DNA of 64,000 nt from Bacillota bacterium (GCA_023421395.1 JAEZTL010000009.1:1-64000); one strand, 5' to 3'; shown: positions 27,622-36,916, counted from the stretch's first letter. Numbers and translations are program-made. Notes: a model not told the origin generated them from the letters alone.

Positions 27622-28911
27622 TCACCTCTGATTGCTCTCCACCAGCACCGGAATGCCCATTTTGACCAGCGCCGTAAAGAATGCGCGCTCGATGAAGGGC
27701 TCCCGAATGCACCGGGAAAAGTTGATGGCGGTCTTTCCGCCGCAGCTGACGCAGGCGCAGATGACCGGGTTTACGTAGGGCGCGCCCAGAAGAAAGTCCA
27801 TCCGGTCGACAAAGGGGCGCATTTCCTCCGGCAGCGTCACCTCGCCCAGGTTGGAAAAGGTGGTCGTGCAGTAGCGGTCGCCCTGGAGCTTGAACATCAT
27901 CTTGAGGAACGGCGCCTTGAGAAACAGCGGCATCGCCCGAATCGCCGGGTTTATTTCGGCGTTGACATTGGCGGACATGCGGGCGTTGAGCGCCTTTTCG
28001 GAGACCTCCAGGCCCAGCGTGTGCTTGACCTCGTTTAGAATCTCCTCGAAGGTGTGCTGCCCGTAGAGCGTGTTGATCCCCACGTTGATGTAGGACGCGA
28101 AATTTCTCAGCGTCTTCGAACCGTAGAACCTTCGCAGGTTGACCGGCAGCTGCACCCGGACGGGCCGCCGGGCGCGCCGCGCGGGCTTGGCAAGCTGCGC
28201 CTGCTGGTAACATAGAAGCAGCACCGACGTCAAAAACGCCGTGACGCTGACGCCGCGGGCCTTGGCGGCTTTAACCAGCGCATCCGAGGGGATGACGCCG
28301 GTGGTGATGTTTAGAAAATGGCTGCGCTCGGGCGTGCCGGAAATGTGAAAGGCGGGGCCCTCGAACCGGCTGCGGCCCGCGCCGCGCGCATTTTTCAGAA
28401 AGCTGTCTTCCATCTCCTCCGGGCGCGGCGCTTCGCGGCAGTTCAGCACATGGCCTCCGGCGGGAATCCTCACGCCGTGCCGGACACTGAGGTATTCCGC
28501 CGCCAGCGTCAAAAGAAACGTGAGGCCGCCGGAGCCGTCCGTCAGCGCGTGGAAGAACTCCACCGCGATTCTTCGGCCGTGGTAGCGGATGCGGTAGAGA
28601 AACCGCCGGTTCTCCCGAAGGTCCATGCGCACCAGCGGGTTGCCCACGTCTCTTTGCAGCGCGGGCGCGCCTTCCATGCGGTCCAGGTAATACCAGAAAA
28701 GTCCCCGGCGCAGCCGGACGGAGAAGGCGGGAAAGCGTTTAAGCACCGCCAAATGCGCCTTCTCGAGCGCCGCCGGGTCCACATTTTCCGTCAGCGTTAC
28801 GGACAGGCGGAACATGGCCGCCCAACCCCGGGTCCGGGCGGGCGGGTAAATCTTGGCGGCATTATCCAGCTTCATCCAGGCGGGGCCGGCCCCGCCGACG
28901 CTCTTGGCCAT
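27622..28911 (-). CDS. Condensation/alcohol acyltransferase-like protein
   Basis: A 429-aa protein of the coenzyme A-dependent acyltransferase superfamily that includes alcohol acetyltransferases, wax ester synthases and NRPS condensation domains. The start at 28911 (MAKSVGGAGPAWMKLDNAAKIYPP) has GGAG within the end of the preceding gene. The active-site region is EFFHALTDGSGG near residue 120, an FHxxxDG form of HHxxxDG in which the catalytic second His is kept. A DFGW-like motif is not obvious. The frame is open far upstream, but that part overlaps the esterase in another frame and is not coding. Confidence 0.8.
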   Translation of the reverse strand: MAKSVGGAGPAWMKLDNAAKIYPPARTRGWAAMFRLSVTLTENVDPAALEKAHLAVLKRFPAFSVRLRRGLFWYYLDRMEGAPALQRDVGNPLVRMDLRENRRFLYRIRYHGRRIAVEFFHALTDGSGGLTFLLTLAAEYLSVRHGVRIPAGGHVLNCREAPRPEEMEDSFLKNARGAGRSRFEGPAFHISGTPERSHFLNITTGVIPSDALVKAAKARGVSVTAFLTSVLLLCYQQAQLAKPARRARRPVRVQLPVNLRRFYGSKTLRNFASYINVGINTLYGQHTFEEILNEVKHTLGLEVSEKALNARMSANVNAEINPAIRAMPLFLKAPFLKMMFKLQGDRYCTTTFSNLGEVTLPEEMRPFVDRMDFLLGAPYVNPVICACVSCGGKTAINFSRCIREPFIERAFFTALVKMGIPVLVESNQR

Positions 28912-28919
28912 GGCTTCTC

Positions 28920-29801
28920 CTATAGAATTTCCTCCGCGAAGCCGGCGATGCGGCGAAGCGCCGCTTTCGATTCCGGCAGCGGGTACAGTACGTAGGCGTG
29001 CCACATGCCCTCCTCCACATGGAGTTCGCAGCGGCAGCCCTGTTCCCGGAGTCTTTCCGCCATCTCCACCGCGTCGCCCAGCAGCACCTCGCCCGAGCCC
29101 GCGAAGATCAAAGACGGCGGCAGGCCGCGAAGATCGCCGAAGACCGGCGAGACCTCCGGGTCGAACCGGTTCTCCCCGGCGTAGAGCGCCGCGCTGTCTG
29201 CGAGTCCCTCGCGGCTTAAGGCCGGGTCCGCGGATTGATCCTCCGGGCGGGCGGTGCGAAGCGTCAAATCCGCCCAAGGCGACAGCGCCGCCACCCCCGC
29301 CGGCTGCGGCAGGTTCAGCGCCTTGAGGCGAAGGCACAGGGCGTAGCAGAGCCCGCCGCCCGCCGATTCGCCCGCCAGCAGGATCTTCTCCGGCGGGTAT
29401 TTCGACAGCATTCGCCGGTAGGCGCAAAGCGCGTCCTCTAAGGCTGCGGGGAAGGGATCTTCCGGCGCCAGGCGGTAGCCTGCGCACAGCACGCGAAGCC
29501 CCGTCTCCTCCGCCAGCACGCCGCCGAAACCCTTTGCGTAAGCGAGGCATCCGGCGGTGTAGGCACCCCCGTGCAGGTAGAGCGCCGCCTTGCCGGGGGC
29601 GCAGGTTTTGGGCACGGCCCAGGCCGCGTCGAAATTTTCGAAGGGCTCGTCCTCGAAGGATACACTGCCGGCCAGCGCCGTCGCGCCGATGGCGCCCAGC
29701 GCATCTTGTAGCTTGCGCGAGGATTTGAGATCCATTCGCTTAAGCAACGGGTTCAATAGCATGATTTGCGCGTGCACGAGGCTTGATACCAGCTTGGGCA
29801 T
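28920..29801 (-). CDS. Alpha/beta hydrolase (hormone-sensitive-lipase-like esterase)
   Basis: A 293-aa esterase. The oxyanion motif is YLHGGAYTAG, the nucleophile elbow LAGESAGGGL (Ser within GESAG), and the acid/base end FAGSGEVLLGDA and EGMWHAYV gives the candidate catalytic Asp and His. No signal peptide is evident. It is the first gene of the esterase/acyltransferase/zinc-ribbon operon, which could both form and break an ester on the same acyl-carrying molecule. Confidence 0.92.
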   Translation of the reverse strand: MPKLVSSLVHAQIMLLNPLLKRMDLKSSRKLQDALGAIGATALAGSVSFEDEPFENFDAAWAVPKTCAPGKAALYLHGGAYTAGCLAYAKGFGGVLAEETGLRVLCAGYRLAPEDPFPAALEDALCAYRRMLSKYPPEKILLAGESAGGGLCYALCLRLKALNLPQPAGVAALSPWADLTLRTARPEDQSADPALSREGLADSAALYAGENRFDPEVSPVFGDLRGLPPSLIFAGSGEVLLGDAVEMAERLREQGCRCELHVEEGMWHAYVLYPLPESKAALRRIAGFAEEIL

Positions 29802-29890
29802 GACGGCCTCCTCATCGTGTTGTCCGTGGAATCAATATACCACATTTTGACGGATTCAACAATTATTCCCGCAATTCCCGCGCCGCGCGC

Positions 29891-29915
29891 AAAAACCCCG
29901 GCCCGAAGGCCGGGG
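29891..29915 (-). terminator. Intrinsic terminator of the DUF4405-like gene
   Basis: An 8-bp stem (29896-29903 with 29908-29915) with a CGAA tetraloop is followed on the minus strand by five T. Confidence 0.85.
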
Positions 29916-29931
29916 CATATGTCAACGCGGT

Positions 29932-30789
29932 TCAGACCGCGGCTCGCCTTCTCCGGCGCCGCGCCCGGTCGATCAGCGCGGTCAGCGCGGAAAACGCGAA
30001 GGCGATGGAGAAGTACTGCGCCAGCGTGCCCAGCGCACCGAAGGCGCTCCCGGACTGACCGTGTCCGCCGTCAGGCCCCTGGCCGCCTGTCTGGCCGCGC
30101 GAAAGGGAACTGTCGGAGGACTGGGAGGCATCCGCCGCCGGCTGGGCCGAAGCGTCGCCGGTCAGGGCATCGGCGGAGGGCTGGGATTCGTCCGTGACAC
30201 CAAGGGCTTCGCCGCCCCGCCCGCCGCGGAAGCCCTCGCCGCCCTGCTGCGTGGTGGAGAAGGGCATCGCGAGCCAGCGCGCGAAGCTGGTGGCCGCCAT
30301 GCCGTAGGCGCCATAGGCCGCGATTACGATGATCAGCGCCGCCGCCGCCGCCCGGTTCAGGCGGATGCGTCGGCCCAGCGTGCCCTTCAGGTAGTTGACG
30401 TGCAGCCCCATGTGTACGCCCGTCAGGATCAGCGCCAGCGCCGCGCAGCCGTAGTGCAGCGCTTTCCACGGGCCGCCCGAAACCGCCAGGCCCGGGAACG
30501 CGATTTTCGAGATCAGGAGGCCGGAAACGCCCACCGCCAGAAACGCCGCCAGCATCAGCGCATCCACAATCCACATCAGCCGGGTGCGCCCGTCCGTCTT
30601 GCCCAGCCGGGCGGTCACCCGGCGGATCCACGAAAAGTTCAGGCCCTTGTGGATGAAGAACACGCCGATGAGGATCAGCCCGCCGATTTCATGAAACGCC
30701 AGCCCCAGCGCCTGTTTGGAGTACATCAGTGCGATGGTGATGATCATCGCAACGTCCAGCGTGATTTTTACGATCGTCTTTTTTTTCAT
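29932..30789 (-). CDS. DUF4405-like (cytochrome b561-type) membrane protein
   Basis: A 285-aa protein with five or so membrane helices. Histidines sit in or near helices (AFHEIGGLILIGVFFIHKG and HYGCAALALILTGVHMGLHV), the pattern of small cytochrome b-like or DUF4405 proteins, suggesting heme ligation or electron transfer. Between the fourth helix and the last is a long Gly/Ser/Asp/Gln-rich exposed segment (residues about 185-245). The final helix is followed by RARRRRRR, a strong positive-inside anchor. It is monocistronic. Function is unknown. Confidence 0.7.
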   Translation of the reverse strand: MKKKTIVKITLDVAMIITIALMYSKQALGLAFHEIGGLILIGVFFIHKGLNFSWIRRVTARLGKTDGRTRLMWIVDALMLAAFLAVGVSGLLISKIAFPGLAVSGGPWKALHYGCAALALILTGVHMGLHVNYLKGTLGRRIRLNRAAAAALIIVIAAYGAYGMAATSFARWLAMPFSTTQQGGEGFRGGRGGEALGVTDESQPSADALTGDASAQPAADASQSSDSSLSRGQTGGQGPDGGHGQSGSAFGALGTLAQYFSIAFAFSALTALIDRARRRRRRAAV

Positions 30790-30891
30790 GTTTCCACACT
30801 CCCTTTACCCCCATTATGCCGGAGGGATTTGAGCGGGAGGTGAACAAGCCGTGAACGATTCCGCTCGATTTTCACACGCGGACCGCGCGGC

Positions 30892-30938
30892 AAAAGGCGG
30901 CCCGGTCCTCCGAGATGATTCCCCGGGGCCGGGCCGCC
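30892..30938 (-). terminator. Intrinsic terminator of the lacI-type gene
   Basis: A 10-bp stem (30896-30905 with 30929-30938) is followed on the minus strand by four T. The gap to the next gene holds nothing else I can identify. Confidence 0.75.
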
Positions 30939-30956
30939 CGATCGTTCGAACGGAGA

Positions 30957-31967
30957 TCAGCTGCTGGCGCGGGCCACCAGCGTCACGTCCATGGTGCGGC
31001 GCTCGCCGGCCTGCTCCTGCCGGCCCTCGATGCGCCGGACGAGCATGTCCACCGCGATGAGCGTTTCCTGTTCTTTGTCCGCCGCCACCGAGGTAAGCCC
31101 GAAGGGGATGCACATGTGGGACAGGATGTCGTCAAACCCGGCCATCCGAACATCCTCCGGGATACGGACGCCGTGCTCCTGCAGCCAGCAGGCGGCCTCC
31201 AACGCGATCAGGTCGCTGAAGGCGAAGATGCCGTCATAGCGGACACCTTTCCCGTTCAGATCGTCCAGCGCGCCGCGCACACCGCCGGACATGGCCGATA
31301 CGCTGAGCTCCACCGGGGTGAGGCCCGATTCACAGAGCGCGTCCCGGTAGCCGCGGCCCCGCTCCCGCGCCGACGAGATGAACGCGGGGCCGTTCAAAAA
31401 CAGGATGCGCCGGCAACCGCGCTCGATCAGGTGCCGCGTGGCGAGCAGCGCGCCCTTGTAGTCCGCCCAGACCACGCTGTCGCAGTCCACATCGTCAAAA
31501 TACCTGCCGGAGAGCACGTAGGGCACGCGATGCTGTTCCAGAAGCTTCAGCGATTCCATGCCCTTCTGGCAAGGGCAGAGCACCACCCCGTCCACCTGGC
31601 GGCTGATGGCGGTATGCACCGCGCGGCGCTCCAGCTCCTCGTCCTCGTCGGTATTGAGGATGAGCACCTGGTAGCCGCGCTTTCGGAGCGCTTCCTCGAG
31701 TTCCCGGATCTTGATGGCGAAGAGCATGTTGCTGACGTCTCCAAACACCAGCGCCACGGTATGCGTCCTGCCCGACCGGAGCGAGCTGGCCACCACGTTA
31801 TGCACATAGCCCATCTCCCGGGCCGCCTTCCGGATCTGCTCACGGGTCTCCCGGGCCACGGAGGGGGAATTGCGCAGCGCCTGGGACACGGTGTTGGCGG
31901 TAAAACCGGTGCGTTCCGCGATGCTCTTCAGCGTGGGCAGGCCATCCCTCGTCTTGAATCGTGCCAT
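30957..31967 (-). CDS. LacI-family transcriptional regulator
   Basis: A 336-aa repressor. The N-terminal helix-turn-helix is TLKSIAERTGFTANTVSQALRNSP (residues about 12-35), followed by the hinge and a periplasmic-binding-protein-like ligand domain. It is divergent from the ribose-type importer and glycyl radical operon. A perfect 12-bp palindrome typical of LacI operators overlaps that operon's promoter, so local control with the imported compound as inducer is likely. It has its own TTGACA/TATAAT promoter. The ligand cannot be named from sequence. Confidence 0.95.
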   Translation of the reverse strand: MARFKTRDGLPTLKSIAERTGFTANTVSQALRNSPSVARETREQIRKAAREMGYVHNVVASSLRSGRTHTVALVFGDVSNMLFAIKIRELEEALRKRGYQVLILNTDEDEELERRAVHTAISRQVDGVVLCPCQKGMESLKLLEQHRVPYVLSGRYFDDVDCDSVVWADYKGALLATRHLIERGCRRILFLNGPAFISSARERGRGYRDALCESGLTPVELSVSAMSGGVRGALDDLNGKGVRYDGIFAFSDLIALEAACWLQEHGVRIPEDVRMAGFDDILSHMCIPFGLTSVAADKEQETLIAVDMLVRRIEGRQEQAGERRTMDVTLVARASS

Positions 31968-32024
31968 AGGCTCCGAGATTCTCCTTTTGCGCCGTGCGCG
32001 CGAACGTTTCCGCTACTTGATTTG

Positions 32025-32052
32025 ATTATAACCGGATTTGGCCTTTTGTCAA
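32025..32052 (-). promoter_or_regulatory. Promoter of the LacI-type regulator gene
   Basis: On the minus strand TTGACA (32052-32047), 16-nt spacer, TATAAT (32030-32025): both hexamers are perfect. The 31968-32279 gap contains only the two divergent promoters, the operator and leaders. Confidence 0.85.
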
Positions 32053-32145
32053 ACAAAACGCCATCAAGGCAAAGCGTTCTTTATCATATATTTAAGCGGC
32101 TCACATAAAACGGTGGAAGTGGCTAGTATTTTTTTGATTTTCCTA

Positions 32146-32174
32146 TTGAATTATCGATAATATTATGATATACT
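32146..32174 (+). promoter_or_regulatory. Promoter with embedded LacI-type operator for the transporter-glycyl radical operon
   Basis: TTGAAT (32146-32151), 17-nt spacer, TATACT (32169-32174). A perfect palindrome ATTATCGATAAT at 32150-32161, with a central CG as in LacI-family operators, covers the end of the -35 box and the spacer, so a bound repressor would exclude RNA polymerase. Confidence 0.75.
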
Positions 32175-32279
32175 TTGCGAAGAAATGGGGCCGGTTCGGT
32201 TGAGGAGGCCCTGTGAGGCGCGTATTGCGCGCCGGATGCGCGCATTTGGTCCCCCAAACATCACAAGGAGGAATTGCCC

Positions 32280-33200
32280 ATGAAGCGTATTCTGGTTCTG
32301 ACCCTGGCACTCGTCGTCGCACTGTCCCTCGCCGTCGCCGCCTCCGCGGAAGGCAAGAAGATTGGCTACAGCACCAAGACCATCACCAACGACGCGTTCC
32401 AGCTGAGCCTGTACGATGCCATCAAGGCTGCCGTCGAGGCAAACGGCGACACCTTTGTCGGCGTGCTGGCCGAGTCCCAGACTGCCGTGGCTACCCAGGT
32501 CAACCAGATCGAGGATCTGATCAGCCAGGGTGTGGACGGCCTGATCGTGAACCCCATGGACTCCAACGCCGACATCCAGGTGCTTGAAAAAGCCAAGGCC
32601 GCGGGCATCCCCGTGGTGCTGGTGGATCAGGGCATCGAGGCGGGCCACGAGGATCTTTACGTCACCTTCATCTCCACCGACAACCTGGCGGGCGGCAAGT
32701 CCGCCGGCGAGCGGATGGTCAAGGAGCTGGGCGGCAAGGGCAACGTGATCATCGTCCGCGGCGCCAACGGCTCCCAGGCGGGCGACGACCGCGCCGACGG
32801 CTTCAAGGCGGGCATCGAGGGCAGCGGCCTCACGCTCATCGCCGAGCAGCCGGGCGACTGGGTGGTGGACAAGGCCATGCAGGTCACCGAGAACATGATT
32901 CAGGCCAACGCGGACATCCAGGGCATCTTCTGCTGCTCCGACAACATGCTGCCGGGCATCCTGCAGGCGCTTCAGAACAACGACATCACCGGCGTCACGA
33001 TCATTTCCTTTGACGGCTCCGACGCCGGCAAGGGCATGATCAAGGACGGCTCCGTGCTGGGCACCGTGGCCCAGTTCCCGGACAAGATCGGCAGCATGGG
33101 CGTTGAGAACCTGATGAAGGCGCTGGCGGGCTCCGCCGACGGCGTGCCCAAGTTCATCGATGCCGGCACCCAGATCTTTGACGCAACCAACGTCGGCTGA
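32280..33200 (+). CDS. Ribose-type ABC transporter substrate-binding protein
   Basis: A 306-aa periplasmic-binding protein (Peripla_BP_4 family). AAGGAGG lies 8 nt before the ATG. The signal peptide MKRILVLTLALVVALSLAVA ends in an ASA/E signal peptidase I site with no lipobox cysteine. Landmarks are DLISQGVDGLIVNPMDSN, GIPVVLVDQGI and GVTIISFDGSD, as in sugar-binding members. The ligand may be a sugar, sugar alcohol or related small molecule. Two hairpins after the stop probably stabilise its mRNA. Confidence 0.93.
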   Translation: MKRILVLTLALVVALSLAVAASAEGKKIGYSTKTITNDAFQLSLYDAIKAAVEANGDTFVGVLAESQTAVATQVNQIEDLISQGVDGLIVNPMDSNADIQVLEKAKAAGIPVVLVDQGIEAGHEDLYVTFISTDNLAGGKSAGERMVKELGGKGNVIIVRGANGSQAGDDRADGFKAGIEGSGLTLIAEQPGDWVVDKAMQVTENMIQANADIQGIFCCSDNMLPGILQALQNNDITGVTIISFDGSDAGKGMIKDGSVLGTVAQFPDKIGSMGVENLMKALAGSADGVPKFIDAGTQIFDATNVG

Positions 33201-33215
33201 GGAAAAGCCAAAAGC

Positions 33216-33299
33216 GTGCCGGGGGCTCGGCCCCCGGCACCCCCGAAAGGGGCGGCGTCCCCGGACTTTCCATGAAAATGCCCGCCCGCGGGCATTTTC
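33216..33299 (+). other. Two intercistronic hairpins after the binding-protein gene
   Basis: Perfect 11-bp stems at 33216-33226 with 33230-33240 and at 33274-33284 with 33289-33299. Neither is followed by a T run. The position matches that of the hairpins after oppA and after the amino-acid binding protein. Confidence 0.75.
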
Positions 33300-33357
33300 G
33301 GGTGAATAAGAGGTCTTCGGCAAATTTTCATTGCCCGAAAAGCGAGGTGCCATCCGC

Positions 33358-34341
33358 TTGAAAAAGCGCGGAAAATCCATGAAATGGCTGTATGCCGTCC
33401 TGTGTGTCGCGGCGTTCTGGATCGCGGGATCCTTCGTGCCCAACTTCCTGAAGCCCGCCAACCTGCTCAACATGGTGCGCCAATGCTCAATCATCGCCAT
33501 CTGCGCCGTGGGCGTGACCATGGTGATCGTGATCAAGGGCATCGACCTCTCGGTGGGCGGCAACGTGACCTTCTGCGGCATGATCGCGGGGCTGCTGCTG
33601 GCGGGCGGCGCGCCCGTTCCGCTGGCGATTCTGGCGGCGCTGCTCTCGGGCCTCGTGATCGGCTCGGTTTCCGGCGCGCTGAACGCGTACCTGGAGGTGC
33701 CCTCGTTCATCGCCACGCTGGTGGTGGGCCAGATCACTCAGGGCGCGGCGTTTCTTTTCAACAACGGCCGCTCCTTTGGCGGCTTCCCGGCGGGTTTCGT
33801 GGCCATCGGCAACGGCTCGTTCCTGGGCGTGCCCTATTCCGACTACCTGATGGTGCTCATCGTGCTGGCGGGCGCGTTCGTGACCACGTTCCTGCCCATC
33901 GGCAAGCGCATTTACGGCCTGGGCGGCAACGAGCAGGTGCTAAAAAACGTAGGCATCGACACCGCCAAGATCAAGATGTTCGTATTCACCGCCTCCGGGT
34001 TCTGCTCCGCGGCGGCGGGGGTTCTCCTGGCCGCGCAGCTGGACACCGCCCATCCCACCCAGGGCGAGCCCTACCAGCTGGACGCCATCGCCGCCTGCAT
34101 CATCGGCGGCGTGAGCATGATGGGCGGCGAGGGCAAGGTGATCCTCAGCATGGTGGGCGCGCTGATCATTGGCTCCATCCGCAATATCCTGAACCTCCTG
34201 AGCGTCAACTCCTTCTACCAGAACATTCTGGTGGGCGTCATCATCATCCTGGTGGTGGCCTTCTCCATGCTGATGAAGGCGCGCCGCGAGATGAGGACCG
34301 CGCAATTTTCCCCGGCCGAACGCGCCGGCGGAAGTGTGTAG
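33358..34341 (+). CDS. Ribose-type ABC transporter permease (first of two)
   Basis: A multi-span permease of the RbsC/BPD_transp_2 family, 327 aa from the TTG at 33358, which has GAGGTG 8 nt upstream; an ATG at 33379 (MKWLYAVLCVAAFW) is the alternative. Family features are GIDLSVGGNV, LEVPSFIATL, and the C-terminal IIGGVSMMGGEG and GVIIILVVAFSML. It is followed 12 bp later by a second, different permease, so the channel is probably a heterodimer. Confidence 0.9.
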   Translation: MKKRGKSMKWLYAVLCVAAFWIAGSFVPNFLKPANLLNMVRQCSIIAICAVGVTMVIVIKGIDLSVGGNVTFCGMIAGLLLAGGAPVPLAILAALLSGLVIGSVSGALNAYLEVPSFIATLVVGQITQGAAFLFNNGRSFGGFPAGFVAIGNGSFLGVPYSDYLMVLIVLAGAFVTTFLPIGKRIYGLGGNEQVLKNVGIDTAKIKMFVFTASGFCSAAAGVLLAAQLDTAHPTQGEPYQLDAIAACIIGGVSMMGGEGKVILSMVGALIIGSIRNILNLLSVNSFYQNILVGVIIILVVAFSMLMKARREMRTAQFSPAERAGGSV

Positions 34342-34353
34342 GAGGGCGTCGGC

Positions 34354-35376
34354 ATGCAGAAAACGGAAAAACGCGGCGGGTTTACCGCCTTTGCCAAGGA
34401 GCACGGGGCGATTCTGATCTTCCTTCTGATCTTCCTGTGCGCGGCGGTTTTTATTGGAAACTTTTTCACGGTTCGAAACGTCCTGACGGTGGTCAAGCAG
34501 GCGGCGGTGCCGCTGGTGGCCGCGATGGGCATGATGCTGGTGCTCACCACCGGCGGCATCGACCTGTCGCTGGGCTACACGCTGGGGCTGTGCTCGGTGC
34601 TGCTGGGCATCCTGGCGAAAAAGCTGGGCCTGCCCGCCTGGCAGGCGATCCCGCTGACGCTGATGGCGGGCGCGTGCGTGGGCCTTGTCAACGGCCTCAT
34701 CATCCAGTACCTGAAGGTGCCGCCCTTCATCGCCACGCTGGGCTCGGGCTATGTGCTCTACGGCGTGGCGCAGATCGTGGGCAAGGGCGAGGCCTTCTAC
34801 CAGCTGCCGGAGGACCTGCTCGCCTTCGGTACCGCGAAGCCCTTTGCCGCCCTCGCCGAACGTCTGCCCGGGGCGCTGGCCGGAAACGACGTGCTGACGC
34901 AGATTCTGCGCCTGCCGTCCTACCTCTTTATCGCGGGAATCGTGCTGATCCTGGTCTGGCTGATTCGTCATCATTCCACCTACGGGCGCTCGCTCTCCGC
35001 CTTCGGCTTCAACCCGGCGACGGCCCGGCTCAGCGGCATCGATACCGCCCGGCTCCATGTGGCGACCTACGCGCTCAGCTCGATGCTGGTGGCGCTGGCG
35101 TCGGTGCTGCTCACGGTGCGGGTCAACTGCGCCCAGTCGAACCTGGGCGGCGCCAACTACACCTTTGAAATCGTCACCTCCGCCGTGGTGGGCGGCACCA
35201 GCCTCTTCGGCGGCGTGTCCAGCGTGATCAACTGCGTGTTCGGCGTACTAATTACCAAGACGCTGGAGAACAGCATCAATCTGATGGGCGTCAACTACTA
35301 CCTTTATCAGCCCGCCATGGGCGTGGTGATCCTGCTGGCGATCATCCTCGAAGTCGTGAAAAACCGGAAGCTGTAG
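34354..35376 (+). CDS. Ribose-type ABC transporter permease (second of two)
   Basis: A 340-aa RbsC-like permease, distinct from the first. It shows TTGGIDLSLGYTLG, LKVPPFIATLGSGYVLYG and AVVGGTSLFGGVS. A GAGGGCG site precedes the ATG. Ribose importers usually use one permease gene as a homodimer; two here imply a heterodimeric channel and perhaps a less common substrate. The ATPase gene follows 13 bp downstream. Confidence 0.93.
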   Translation: MQKTEKRGGFTAFAKEHGAILIFLLIFLCAAVFIGNFFTVRNVLTVVKQAAVPLVAAMGMMLVLTTGGIDLSLGYTLGLCSVLLGILAKKLGLPAWQAIPLTLMAGACVGLVNGLIIQYLKVPPFIATLGSGYVLYGVAQIVGKGEAFYQLPEDLLAFGTAKPFAALAERLPGALAGNDVLTQILRLPSYLFIAGIVLILVWLIRHHSTYGRSLSAFGFNPATARLSGIDTARLHVATYALSSMLVALASVLLTVRVNCAQSNLGGANYTFEIVTSAVVGGTSLFGGVSSVINCVFGVLITKTLENSINLMGVNYYLYQPAMGVVILLAIILEVVKNRKL

Positions 35377-35389
35377 GGGAGGGGCTCTC

Positions 35390-36916
35390 ATGAACGAAAC
35401 GATCCTTGAGATGAAGGGCATCTCCAAGTACATCTTCGACAGCTACGGCGTGGCGCTCCGGGGCACCACGGTGAAGATTCTGGACCGGGTGGATTTTGAC
35501 CTCCGCCGGGGCGAGGTACACATCCTGGTGGGCGAAAACGGCGCGGGCAAGTCGACCCTGATGAAGGTGCTGGGCGGCATCATCCCGCCGGACGAGGGCG
35601 AGATGCTGCTGGACGGCGTCGCCGTGGCCCCGAAAAACCCCCGGGAGGCCCAGGGCATGGGCATCGGCTTCATCCATCAGGAGCTGAACCTGTGCGGCAA
35701 CCTCACCGTGGCGGACAACATCTACATGGGCCGGGAGATCAAAAAAGGCGCGCTTCGGGACGCAAAGGCCATGCGCGCGGGCGCGCGGGCGCTTCTCGGC
35801 GGCATGGGCATCGATATCGACCCGGATGCGCTGGTGCGCAAGTTGTCCACCGCCCAGCAGCAGCTGGTGGAGATCGTCAAGGTGCTCTCGAAGAACTGCC
35901 GCATCATCATCATGGATGAGCCCACCTCGTCGCTGACCCGGAGCGAGATCGACATCCTTTTCAAGCTGGTCAAAAAGCTGCGATCGGACGGCGTGGCGAT
36001 CATTTACATCTCCCACCGGCTGGAGGAATTTGACGAGATCGGCGACCGGTTGAGCGTGCTCCGGGACGGCAAATCCATCGGCACCCTCGAGCGCGAGGAC
36101 TTCCGAACCGACAGGATCGTCCAGATGATGGTGGGACGGCCGCTGGGCGACATGTTCGCGAGCCTTCACGCGCCGGGGAAGGATGTGGTGCTGGAGGTCA
36201 AAAACCTTCGGCTCGAGCCGGACACCACGCCCATTTCCATTCATGTGCGCTCGGGCGAAATCGTGGGGCTGGGCGGGCTGGTGGGCGCGGGGCGCACGGA
36301 ACTGGCGAAATCCATCTTTGGCTACCGGCGCTTCTATGGCGGCGAAATTGCCTACCTGGGCCGGCGCGTCGCGCGGCCGAACCCCACCAGCCTGGTTCGT
36401 CAGGGCTTCGTGTACCTGACCGAGGACCGGAAGAGCGAGGGCCTGATCCTGGACATGGACATCGCCGAAAACCTGACGCTGGCGTCGCTGACGCGGCTGT
36501 TCAAGCGGTTTTTCATGTTCGGCGCCTCCGAGCGCAGGCTGGCCGAGTCCATGGGCGAAAAGCTGGATATCGCCTGCTCCGGCGTGAACCAGAAGACTCG
36601 CACCCTCTCCGGCGGCAACCAGCAGAAGGTGGTGCTGGGCAAATGCCTGGTGGCGCAGCCGAAGCTGCTCATCCTGGACGAGCCCACCCGCGGCATCGAC
36701 GTGGGTGCAAAGATGCAGATTTACCGCATGATGGACGAGATCGCGCTTGGCGGCGTGGGCATTCTGATGATCTCCTCCGACATGCCGGAACTGATCGGCA
36801 TGAGCGACCGCATCTACGTGATGCGGGACGGCGGCATCGCCGCCGAGATCACCGAAAAGGACGACATGAAGCAGGAGCGCATCCTGAAATACACCATCGG
36901 AAAGAACGCGGGGTAA
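35390..36916 (+). CDS. Ribose-type ABC transporter ATP-binding protein (duplicated ATPase)
   Basis: A 508-aa protein with two ABC domains, as in RbsA/MglA. Domain 1 has Walker A GENGAGKST, the signature LSTAQQQLVEIVK and Walker B IIMDEPTSSL. Domain 2 has the degenerate GLVGAGRTE, the signature LSGGNQQKVVLGK and Walker B LILDEPTRGID. It energises the two permeases encoded just upstream. Confidence 0.96.
   Translation: MNETILEMKGISKYIFDSYGVALRGTTVKILDRVDFDLRRGEVHILVGENGAGKSTLMKVLGGIIPPDEGEMLLDGVAVAPKNPREAQGMGIGFIHQELNLCGNLTVADNIYMGREIKKGALRDAKAMRAGARALLGGMGIDIDPDALVRKLSTAQQQLVEIVKVLSKNCRIIIMDEPTSSLTRSEIDILFKLVKKLRSDGVAIIYISHRLEEFDEIGDRLSVLRDGKSIGTLEREDFRTDRIVQMMVGRPLGDMFASLHAPGKDVVLEVKNLRLEPDTTPISIHVRSGEIVGLGGLVGAGRTELAKSIFGYRRFYGGEIAYLGRRVARPNPTSLVRQGFVYLTEDRKSEGLILDMDIAENLTLASLTRLFKRFFMFGASERRLAESMGEKLDIACSGVNQKTRTLSGGNQQKVVLGKCLVAQPKLLILDEPTRGIDVGAKMQIYRMMDEIALGGVGILMISSDMPELIGMSDRIYVMRDGGIAAEITEKDDMKQERILKYTIGKNAG

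Noticed and set aside
28912..29550. N-terminal extension of the acyltransferase frame to 642 codons
   Set aside because: The extra part overlaps the esterase in another frame and has low-quality Arg/Gly/Pro-rich sequence; the ATG at 28911 has its own ribosome site and starts the family-like region.
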